Shown piece after piece: positions 34,931 through 45,871 of a stretch of DNA of 64,000 nucleotides (position 1 is the stretch's first letter; each line of letters begins with the position of its first letter). The stretch is from Strix aluco (Eukaryota; Chordata; Aves; Strigiformes; Strigidae), in NCBI RefSeq assembly GCF_031877795.1, contig NC_133971.1, forward strand, positions 96,886,154 to 96,950,153, in the 5' to 3' direction. The notes under the pieces are model-generated. The model had not been told where the DNA came from. It saw only the letters and a program-made list of their open reading frames with translations, and searched no databases. The position numbers were made by a program, and so were the translations under genes.

Positions 34931-37900
34931 CTCACCAATTTCCAGTGGACATTTATGAAAGCTAAAACTATCAAAATAGTACTTGCTACTGTGGGGCTTC
35001 TACAGGCCAAATTTAGATTAAGTCATTTGATTTTCCAAACATGTTAAGCTCTCCGCAGTTCATTTATTCATGTTTGTGGATTCAGACACCCAATTTATGC
35101 ATCCTTTTGAAATCTAGCCTCTTAACTAAGTGCGCTGTAAAAGGACTAATGCCTTTCATTAATTGATGACTATGCATTATTTCTAAGGTTTAGACTTGAT
35201 CTGGGAATAATAATTAGCAAATTGTGTCTCCTGAAAAAAATTTATCTGTGACAGCATCCGCGAATTGGTGGCTGAGAAGGAGGTGCCTTGCCTTTATTTC
35301 ATACTCATGTCATTTGGTTAACTAATCTGATACTTATTTTGGGAACTGGAGCAAATATGAACATAAAGCTGTCTGCACAGTGAAAAGCATTTACTTCCTT
35401 TACTATGGAGTGCCAGCATCAGCAGTATTTCCTTAAGAAAAGTGAAAAAAAGAAGGCTGCAATCATTTAAGAATCAAGAGCTTGCTGAATAATAACTGAT
35501 ACCTACATGAAAGCTACAAGGCCTCACCATAACCTGTTTGTGCATTTCCCACCACTTGATTTGTGGAGTGTCTGAATTAATCCCAAGGTTCATTTGTTAC
35601 CCTTGGTAAAATTTTGGCTGGTACATCTGCCAGATCAAATGCTGAACTGAATCAGGTTAAGCTAACTGTTTTCTTTATACCTAAATTTTCTGGTGGTGTT
35701 GAGATTCTAAGACAGCCTCAGTACACTAATATGACTTAGAGAAGACAGGTACCAAAATTACTTTCCAGCCCAAGCTCTGTTAAGTCAGGCAGGTTATTTT
35801 CATTTGTTCCGTACCAAGATAAATTCATAGCAGAGAACCTCCAAGCGATCTTTGGCACAGCTGAAAGCTTTACTTGGGCTTGCTCAGCAGTCATCTGCAA
35901 TAGAGTAACACACACCACAACAATGTGTGGGAGAGGATTCACAGCCCAGAGGTGGGCCACAGAGTATTTCCTGAAACAAAACAGCCTCATTGTACTGTTT
36001 GAATCAGGATACTTCATTCTAGAAACTCTGGTGTTAGTCCAGACTGGGGGAACCACGGACCTAGCATGACTGTTGGGTTTTCCAAGCTCTGGATGAACTT
36101 TTTGTTGATTTACTTAAGACTTTTACAGTTACCTTTGATTCTTTGCAATCAAAATAACCTGAAAAATTATGTTCTTTGTCCCGGTCTGTACAGTGTTTTC
36201 ACAAGCAGTCAAATTATTACTTCCAACACTGCTCAAGTCCTTTAACTGTAGTGGTAAAAACACTTGAGGAATTAAATACTGTTGTGAGTTCTTTAGCCTG
36301 GAAGTGTGAAATATGAAGAATAAAGCAGAGCAACGGCTATCACAGGAAGCAGGTGGGAAGGAAAGAAGAAATTCTGAGAGATTATCTGTCCTGCCCAGCA
36401 CCAGGCAGCACAGAAGCTGCTCCTAAAATGGCTTGTGCAGAGATGCTTTGGCCTTGTCGGCACTCTCTCCAGGGACAGTTGGAACAAATGCAAAATGTCC
36501 ACTAATATCTTGCATAAATTCTCCTTGCCGCTGTTTAACCCGTTAATTATTTAAGGCCATTACATTTTTTTCCAGCTGCCTGTGGACACAGAAGGTAAAT
36601 TCCCTTCTGTTTTTTGTTGTTAGTGGTTTTTTGGAGGGTTTTAACAAGAAGTTTTAGGCTTGAATGGCTGTGCTGTCCTTTCTTCCACCTGATCTCTGCT
36701 GATATAAGAAGTCTGCCTTTCCTGACTGTTTTCCAGATCTTCCCTCATTCCGGTGCTATCCTTTGGTCACACTTTTCTGTGAGCAACAGTACACGTAACA
36801 CTCACTGCAGACTCAAACTGTCCCAAACAGCTGTCATCACAGCTTGTCAGCTCACCTTCACTTCACTGTCGAAAGTTCTACAGTGCATGTTTGAGAGAGC
36901 ACAGGGTCTAAATTCCCCCAGGGCAAGCAGAGGTGGTCTAATGCAAAATGGCCTGCTTTTATGCCAAAGCTGTACATAAAAAACCCATGATGTCATCTGG
37001 TTGTAGCAGAAAGTAGAGGCGCATGTCTGGTTTAAAGAAAGCTTTGAAAAACACCTGTGCAATTCTTTCTTTCACAGATCACAAGGGATAGGTATGGTAC
37101 AACTGAACTGAGAAAGCATTTAATAGCTAATGGGTCATTCCTACTCTTTGTACTCTATAATATTTCTGTTCTGCTGCTTTATATCACAATAATCGGATTC
37201 CCAAATTTTTTTTTACATTATGCAATGCCTGCATGAGAGAATGTTAACTTATTTGCTTGTTAAAAAAGCCTCTTCCACTGGAAACTTTGTATATTTTCAT
37301 AGGAATAAAAGCAGGTGAGAAAAGAAATTTCTGAAATTAGGGGGATTCATTTTAAATAAGACAGAAATCTGAAAATTACTCTGAAATTGAAAAGAAAAAA
37401 TTGCTTTGTTTTTATAAAGCTAAAAATACGGAATCTCTATAGTGTTCTTTTGGTTAATAAATTACATTAAAATCCTATACATATGGATAATATTGTATCA
37501 AAATGAAAGACATAAAAGTCAAAATATCCTATTTTGAAATGTTACAGCACTAAAAGATGTTTTGCCATCTAGTGAAGTAAGTCAGATTATTCTTCCCATC
37601 ATTCAAACTCTAGCTGAAATAAATTACCTTGAAAAAAATACTGTTTTGACAATACAATGTTTTTTTTCCACATAAATCCTGTTTTGAAATGCTTTGATTA
37701 CCTCCAGGTGAAAAATATCTTGCTTCCCCTGAGTCTACTGCCATGTTTGTACATAGGGTCATTGCTTCCTTCAGAGACAGATTAGTCGTAAGTATTGAAA
37801 ACAAATAAAAAAATTCCATCCAACTCTGCAAGCTGCACAGGCTTACAGGTTAGTCAGACATCTTAGAGATAAATTCAAGTCCCTGAAAAATCAGGTATGG

Positions 37901-38843
37901 CTTCTGGATGAGTCGGTGGGGGCTGCACCTCCCTTGATTAGCTCTGAAAGTTGCTATTGTAGAGCCCCAGTTTGGAGGTGTGCATCTGGGAGTTTTTAAA
38001 CAGAGCAGGAAGAAAAGCAAAGAAGCTCTTCCTGGTGCCAGCAACATGTCGTCACGGAGTTATGGGAGCACAGCCTTTATTTGTCAAAGCCTGCTGATTA
38101 TCAGGGAGAGTGGATGGAGACCGAGCCTACGCACTGTCTGTAAAGCGTCAAAATTAAGGTTATGAGATTTGCAGCAAAAGCAAACCCCCTGCAAGATTTA
38201 ATTTTTAAAATATGAACATGTTTTAATAAATCTGCTTATGTTTGCTACGTATGAGCTGCTTGGACATTTTAGCCGTGTCCATGATGTTTGTGTGTTTGCT
38301 CTGTCAAATCTTCCACGAAGATTATTTCCCAGAGCCTACTGTGTTACATCCTGAGCTCCTGGAAGCCTAGTGTCTTGCTTTTCAGAGTGCTAAATCCATC
38401 AGGCTGATTTCATCCTGATAGTGTTACACAGGTAGTAACCTCTGTCAGGACTAACCTCAGGAAGAAACGAACGTCTAGCACGGAGTGCACGTGTTAGCAA
38501 CGGCAGCTTACGCAAACACTGACAGCTTCACACTGAGAAGCCATAAAATCCATGAATGATGACTAAAGTAATTTTAGCTTAAAAAAAGAATGAGGTTTGT
38601 CAAGCGTCATTGTTTTGGACTTCTTGTGACCTCACTTAGCAGAATGGTGCCACTGCCTGTAACCTTTGTCTCCAGTATTTTCAGCGATAACTAGCTTTGT
38701 AGGCATTTGTTTTCTATCATCAAATCATTAAATGGTAATGCAATTGTTAGTTTCATTTCCCCAGTTCTAATACATTTTGCAGCCAGTAACCATTCCCAGT
38801 TCATTAACTGACTGACCTCAGCATTAACACCCCCTCTGCTACG

Positions 38844-38857
38844 GTTGCCTTGGAAAC
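38844..38857 (+). promoter_or_regulatory. RFX-type X-box
   Basis: GTTGCC-TT-GGAAAC fits the palindromic RFX X-box pattern of two half sites with a 2-base spacer. It lies in repeat-free, TAAT-rich DNA. Binding is not shown; the motif alone is the evidence. Confidence 0.45.
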
Positions 38858-41800
38858 AAAGCTTCCTGTGCGTAATCCAAGCTTATCTAGCTCTTTATCC
38901 TACATGTGACCCTTAATTACTTGCTAAATTAGAATGGTTTTCTGAAAATCACAAGAGGAGGTTAATATGTTCTTCCAGAGCTGGTCAAGCTAAGATGACA
39001 CTAAATTCACAGGGAATTCAAATTACATGATCCCTGAAGGCGTCTCTTTCAGAAGGAAGATGAACTTTCCCAATGGGAGGCAGTGTGCCATGATAATGCT
39101 CCTGTCACTCACTTTCCTTGCCCTGCTTGTCCAGCTACAGCTTAATCCAGTATGAACAATGTAGTAAGTAAATATCAGGTTGATTAATTATGGTGCAAGA
39201 TTCAGTAACCACTTGTCTTCTGTAATTAACATTGTAATTGAAATTAAGTAATATACTTTATATACAGATTTCTGGACTAGGAGGAGGAAGGGAGAATCCT
39301 CAAGGTTGCAAGAGGGAAAATTAAGAAAATAATAACAGGAGTCAAAATACTAATTTTCTCTTTAAAATTGTGGCACATTTTAAGAAACTCTTCAGTCAAA
39401 AAGAAAAATTATTCCTTCCAGATGTCTCACAGTAGAGATGAAATCGGGTTGGTTTGTCAAAATATTGCTTACAATTTCTGAAAATACACCTTTCCTTCAC
39501 CGATTTGATAAATGGGAATTGTAAGAAAAGGTGATGCTCTCTAGAATGCCCAGTGATTTTCCTCTCCATGGTTTCCAGTGGCCCATTACTTAAAGGAGAG
39601 TCTTTTGCTTACGTGAAGAGCTTTATAAAGCTGTGCTAAGGCTAAAATGGTATCGCATGGAGTCAGAGAAAACCAAAACCAAAACCCCTCGTGTCCCTGT
39701 TGGAGAACACAGGCAAGGCTCAAGTATCTCCTCAGTAGAGCCAAAAATGGGACTAGTGCCCTAGTGCCATTTACCTCTCCTCACTGTCTGCGGCTGGCCC
39801 AGCCCTCAGCGCTTCTGCCTCAGTCCAAGCTTGACTTAGCCACGCGATCTCATTTGTAGAGCTGCTCTGAGGGCGACTTTCCCAGGGGAGGCACTCTTGT
39901 CTTGTGTACCCTGTTGACAGGGCATACATCTACCTTGGCAGACCAGCACCGACTCGTTCACAAGCAGCACTTACAAGTTGCTTGCATGTCCTCCATCTTT
40001 TTTTGACGTAACACATGAGGTAAATTTTGCATTGGTTTTATACTGTTATCTAAATCCATAATTACTGTCTTATTACCTTACATGTGGGGCACTGTCATAT
40101 TTCTGGAAATAAGTCTATGGATGTGTGAGTACTTTATCTCTCAGCTCTCAATGTGCTCTGGGAAATGCTCTGGATCTCAGGCTGCTCTGAGGATGCAGTA
40201 CTGTTTACTTTGCTGCCTTTAAGATAGTCTGTGTTAAGCTTGCAACCTGTCTAGGAAATCTCATCGGTCCTGCAGGCAAAACCCCAACAGAGAAGGATCC
40301 TTAATCACCATCTGACGATAATAGACATGTACTCTTCGGACAAATGCTGTCTGTGCTGTCTATCTGTGCCTATCTTTGTGGTTCCTCTTCACGCTGTGCA
40401 TCTGGGTGAATGTGCCAGGTCAGCTGTTTGCCACAATTGCCTTGCGGAAATACCTTTTCTTTTGCAGGTCTCCAGGGAGCAGCACTCTGTGTCAGTAAGC
40501 TACTGGAATGCCTCAGTTTCACAGAGCTCACTGGAACAACATGATTTAGTGGTTCTTTTCCATCTCACACGCATACTGCCTCTCCACTGAGCAGCAGCAC
40601 ACTTGTGGCCTTGCAGATCCATTTTCCCATACAGATGTCACAGAAAAGGAGGAGAAAGGCAGCTTGAGGTTGGCAAAAACACCAGTCCTGGAGCAAGCAG
40701 CTGTCATCTTTAGGCCCTCCAAAAGCTCATGCTTCTGAACATTACTGTCCGTGGTAAGAATCCCTGGGTTCTCTGTTCTGGAGATGTCAACATCTAGATC
40801 ATTACCGATGTAGCGTTTTCACCAGGAGTCTAACGTCCGGTTTAGCAATTACAGGTTTCTCCTAGCTGGTCACAGTTTCTTTCCACACAGCATTTAATTC
40901 ACTACACATAAATTTAAGCACAGCCAATGCAAAGCCCACAGTCTGTTTCCACATGCCCCTAGCTATTGTGAAACATACACCAGTTTGGGTCTGTATACGA
41001 ATGCTTGCCTTCATGGATATACGTAAAACTCACGGACTAACCATTAAGATGGGAAGAGACTAGTCAGGTAAGTGCAGTCTACCAGTTGTACTGCGAATTT
41101 GGTGTAAGACATATTTGTATTTTACACTTCACAGATACTGTCACCCACATTTCTGCTCAGAATTCCTAAATTCAACACAAGATACCTCAGAATTTTATTA
41201 GCATGATAAGCAACGGTTCCCCCAATGCTTTTTAGAAAGACTTCACTGTGGCCTCATTTGTTTTCTCCCTTTTCTTTCCTCTGCCCCCTTCCAACGTGGT
41301 CTTGTTAGTGTTTCCAAATGCTCACATTGGAGGCTTGGAGACAGATTCATAGGTACTGTATATCCACAAGGTCTTTGACTTCCCTGCTGAGGCCTTTGGA
41401 AAATATGATGGCATTCTTCTAAAAATAATGACAGAGGAACAATACCATCTATTGCTTGGCAGGATCTGAGACAGTTAAAGTATTTAATTCATTATGATTA
41501 TACAGAATGTATCATCCTGCCAGTGGATCCCTGCCCAAGGAAGTATCCTATGAAGATGCATTCTAGATGTGTGAGAGATTAGCAAGAGCTAAGCAAGAAG
41601 ATATTCACGTGTTCTTTGGTGTTTCTGCTGAAACTTCCAGCAAATACGAATATGCTTTTCTGAGTGAGCATCCATCCATTGGTAACTGGACTGAGGGTGG
41701 CAAATATCTTCTCAAACAGAGAAAGCTGTCAGTCCCTGCTAAGCCAAATAGGTTTCAGGCCAGTAAGCCATTTTCTGTTCTCTCTTTGCTGAACCATCAC

Positions 41801-42804
41801 CTCCCTGTTACTGTATTTGAACTCAAGTGTAATCTTCAGGACAGAATTCAAGAGAGTTCTTACAAATAGGAAACATTTTTTGTTTCCTATAGTGAGCTCA
41901 TATAGTCAAAACAACTTGTCTCAGCTGCTAATTTCTATAATTTGGGAGTCTCTGGATGTTTTCCTGTGTGTCACAGTGGATTGCAGGGCAGCTTTCCATG
42001 CCTGGAAAGAAGACTTTTAAAGGAGTGAGTTTCCATTTTCAAAGGAGGTTTTAAAAATCCTCATGCACAATTGCCAATCCAGCCTTGTAACCATGATAAA
42101 ATCTTTGGATGCCATCCAGATTCTTGAAAGCCACCTAGGTTTTCATGTGAGCACACACACACACAAATACGCACACACCCTTTCTCCCTCCCTCAGAGTG
42201 TTAGACTTCATACATTTCATCTTCACTGAAAAAAAACACCTTATTATCAGGACTGGGGAGCCCTATGACATTTGGGGGTGGGAGGAGGCTTTCCAAGCAT
42301 TTTGAATATTTTTTTCCAACTCTTTTGATTTCCCTGAGAACATAGGGAGCATTTCAAGACATCAACCTCAGATATCCACCCTTCCCTTACTTCAGTCTCT
42401 ACATTCAAGGTATGGGGAATTACAGAGATGGAAAACTGGATTATTGATGTTCATTCACCTGCCCCCTCCCTTCCAGCCCCCTATAACACTAGGAACGAGG
42501 AAATCATCTTCCTTCTTCCTTTGGAGAAGGGTCAGTTCAGAAACGTGGGCCTGACCTTCACATTCATTGCGGGAACCTCATGACTACCACAAGAAATTAG
42601 ACCCCAACTAACCTCAGCTAACGGTTACACTGGCCCAGCTTCACATGTATGTGCAACTTTAACCTGCAAAAACCTCTTTTGGTAAGTTTACTGATAATTT
42701 ATGCTGCTAAAGATGGCTTTCATGCATTAGTAGGAGCCCTTTGTGCTGGTATGAATTGTGCACGGTATTGTGCATTCTATAGAAAAATCGGGAGTGCAGT
42801 ACCT

Positions 42805-42862
42805 TTGCAGACGGTACGATGATAAACAGGTCCACGTTAACAGACCATCGTACAAACTGCAA
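42805..42862. repeat. Imperfect inverted repeat (17-bp arms)
   Basis: The arms TTGCAGACGGTACGATG (42805-42821) and CATCGTACAAACTGCAA (42846-42862) pair at 14 of 17 positions, with one 3-base internal mismatch and a 24-base loop. Confidence 0.7.
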
Positions 42863-45603
42863 CGCACGCCTGCAGAACTGGCCTGCCAAGAGGTACCTCT
42901 GGCAGAGACTGCATCCTCTGAGATGGAGTTACCTCGGTGAGACCACAGCGATCTTGACAGCAGGTGCTGCAACCAACATGTGCTTTCATGAAGACTCTTC
43001 ATGCAGTTTGCACTGCTGCGGGGCTTCTCAGAATGGTTACACAGTTACACGCATGTTCACGTGTGCAGGCCAAACCTCCCTGGCACCAAGAGGGACGAGA
43101 GTTTATCCGTGTAAGTGCAAGGGCCACAAAGGGAAGAGATGAAGAAAACTGGTCATTTGCTCTCTTTTTAAATCAAGTATTTTGAAGTATGTTTAAAATA
43201 TATATTTACACATGTGCGAGTTTGTATGTGCACATATACATATGCTCATGCAGTTTGATTACTTCATTTTCTTCTTCAACTGAGGGAAACGAGTAGCTGA
43301 ACTGAGAGTTACTGCGGTGAAGAGGAGCCATTCAGTACAGAGTGTTATACAAACTGAGTGGAGTTCTCCTTTTTGACACTAAGGTAATTAAGAAATAACT
43401 GTATGAGGATGTAGGAAATCCTGCTCCTTCACTGTGGACTGCTGTCAACTTACTCTGGAGTTCTGTAAGCTCTGTGACAGTTATGAAACAACCATGAAAT
43501 ATTACATAAAACAAAGGGGCACAACCAGTCAAATGACAGACGAGATGATCGCAAGAGTGATATAGGCAAAAATAACTGCATAATGTTCTATTTTACCAAC
43601 TAATAAGTTGAGACAATTTACTATAACATCATAAAGTTACGCGGTACAGCGTCTGTTTTCGTAAATCATGTATTGCTTCTATGCTAGTGCCTCTACGTGG
43701 CAGAATTTCAGACCTGCTTACATGTGTGGGTGAGTGCGTAAGAGAGAGATTTGTTTCAAGGCTAGTGCTTTTGGTTTTCTAGTCTCTTTTGGTGTGGTTC
43801 AGTTACTTTATTGGCATGGTAAGTTCCAAGATTACTGCCAAATGTATGAAGTAGACAGGATAGGGCTTCATGCTGTTCTGTTTGGATCTCTGATGCCTAC
43901 ATCATTTTATCCTCCTGAAGTAATTGCAGCATACTATATTGCTCCACTGTTGTAGAATTCTACCTGAAAAAATATTTTCTAGATCTTTAAGGAACAGAAA
44001 AACAGCTGAGTTTGCTGTGTCTAGTTAGCTGCCAAGAGACTCCCAATTCCCTTAACATCTCCCACAGATGTACTCTAAAAAGCCAAAATATATTCTTATT
44101 TAGAGGTTTAGAATATAGTTGGATGGAAGACACTACACATGAACATCAAGTACTTCTTTCTCTACATTAACAAGTATTAACTTACCAAGAATACTCAAGA
44201 TACTTATATAAGTTCTTCTAAAATTTATCTCAGAAATATTTTGCTTGCACGTCTCATCTGATCAATATATTTGCTTAATCCTTTGTGTAACTGAGGAGGA
44301 TAATGTACCTTTCCCAGTGAATATGTAAGGTTTTATTTTCATCCATGCTGAAGTAGATATGTGCCATTTTAAAAAAAAAAACTTAATCTCTCCTGAATGA
44401 CTTCAGGATCATCCTCCTCTTTAGCAGGCTCTGAACCTACTTACTCTTAAATTGCTCATACTCACAGATTAGGTAAGAGAAACAGAAGGGATGTCAGAAA
44501 CAAATGGACACGAAAAAGGTAGAACAAAACACAAGGGTGGAAAGAAACTGAAAAAACCCACTCCTGATAATTATTTTCTTCTGGAATGAAGCTGTAAGAC
44601 AGAGTGATAGACAGTATTTAAGAATGAAAAAGTAAGTTCTGTTGGTTCAGTCACGGATTTAACAAGGGCACACTCTGGTCAGTGGACTGCTGCTCCAGTC
44701 ATACAAAGCTGACACCTGCCCCTGCTCTGTGATGCTGCACACTGACAAAAAAACATCTGTATTTCTCACCTTTATAAATCTGACCCTCTCTGCAGCAGTG
44801 TCCGGATCACTAACCGACTCTCACCACTGTCAGCTCGCATAATCGAGGGTGTCACCAAACGTTGCCTTTGCTGACTTCCATGGAAGAAGGTTGGTGGTGT
44901 TATTTTGCGCAGGACTTCGACTACTCTAAAACTGAACAGACAGAGCCCGTGTAAGTGGAATCTTTGCTCAGGAAATAATACTGAGGGAAAAGAACAGGTT
45001 ATTTACCCTTCAAACACTCTGCAGACTGTTACTGGCCTGCAGCGTGCACGAGGCCGCAGTGAGGAGCGCGAGGGCCGCCGGAGGGTCGCCGGGCCCCGCT
45101 GCCAGCGGAGAGGAAGGCCCCGGCCCGCTGCGCACCGCCACAGCCGCGGCACGGCGGGGTCTGGCGGGCACCCCTGAGGGGGCAGAGAACGGCCTCGGCA
45201 GCGCCGCTGCCCCGGCGGCACACCGCGCACCCGCGGCTGCTCGGAACCGCTACCGGAACCGCCACCGGCCCGCTGCCTCCCGGCGGCCCAGCCGCGGGCT
45301 CTGCGGGACCCCCGGGCCCCCCCGGTGTCAGGGCCCCGCCACCCCGGGGCCCCGCAGCGCGCCCCCACAGCGCCGAGCGGCGCGCGGGAGGGGGCGGAGC
45401 CGCGGCCCGGCCCGCTCCACCCACACGCGGCCCCTCCCACCGCCCCCCGGCCCGCCCCTCCGGCCCGGGGCCCCCGCCGGCGGGGCGGGGGGGGGTGCTA
45501 CCGCCCCCTTGGGCCACGGGCTGGGGGCGAGCCCAGGCCCGGGCCCAGCCCTAGGCCCGGCCCAGCCCCGCCGCCCTGCCCTTTGCCCGGCCCCCGCGCT
45601 CGG

Positions 45604-45608
45604 CCAAT
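45604..45608 (+). promoter_or_regulatory. LMAN1: CCAAT box of LMAN1
   Basis: GGCCAATCGG lies about 50 bases upstream of the ATG in the CpG island and fits an NF-Y site. The sequence 9 bases downstream (CCCTG) does not match the CCACG half of a canonical ER-stress element. Confidence 0.55.
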
Positions 45609-45654
45609 CGGGCGGCGCCCTGTTGGCTGTGCCCGGCGTCCCGCAGCACGGGCC

Positions 45655-45665
45655 AAGATGGCGGC
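45655..45665 (+). promoter_or_regulatory. LMAN1: YY1-type motif over the LMAN1 start codon
   Basis: AAGATGGCGGC matches the strong YY1 consensus and contains the initiator ATG. This arrangement is common in TATA-less housekeeping promoters, where YY1 fixes the start of transcription. Confidence 0.55.
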
Positions 45666-45871
45666 GCGCGCGCAGCGGGGCGGCCTGGCGGCGGCCCTCC
45701 TCACCGGCGTCCTGCTCGCCTCCGGCTGCTGGCCGCTGGCCCTCGGGCAGGCGGCGGCGGAGGGCGCGGCGGCAGCCCAGCCGCACCGCCGCTTCGAGTA
45801 CAAGTACAGCTTCAAGGGGCCGCACCTGGTGCAGGCGGATGGGACGGTACCGTTCTGGGTGCACACGGGCA
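45658..45871 (+). CDS. LMAN1: LMAN1 exon 1 coding part
   Basis: It encodes the signal peptide and HRRFEYKYSFKGPHLVQ, then ADGTVPFWVHTG. It ends within codon 72 (A|AT) at the donor GTAAGT (45872). The length of 71 codons plus 1 base equals that of the human exon as I recall it. Confidence 0.96.

Larger units (their letters stand above)
34931..45020. other. Gene desert between the CR1 copy and LMAN1
   Basis: About 10 kb without a recognisable exon. Stretches at 35.1-35.4 and 38.6-39.3 kb are CpG-poor, repeat-free and rich in TAAT/ATTA, with an RFX-type site at 38844. A CA repeat of about 16 bases lies near 42151, and an imperfect inverted repeat lies at 42805-42862. Neither RAX nor CPLX4 coding sequence is recognised here. 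Confidence 0.4.

Noticed and set aside
42151-42180. CA-rich microsatellite
   Set aside because: Short and interrupted, ordinary for vertebrate DNA.
43734-43955. 73-codon hydrophobic open frame
   Set aside because: Hydrophobic but with no family resemblance, no promoter and no splice context. This is expected by chance in AT-rich DNA.
45604-45622. Possible ER-stress element (CCAAT-N9-CCACG) at the LMAN1 promoter
   Set aside because: After CCAAT and nine bases the sequence is CCCTG, two mismatches from CCACG. Only the CCAAT half is supported.
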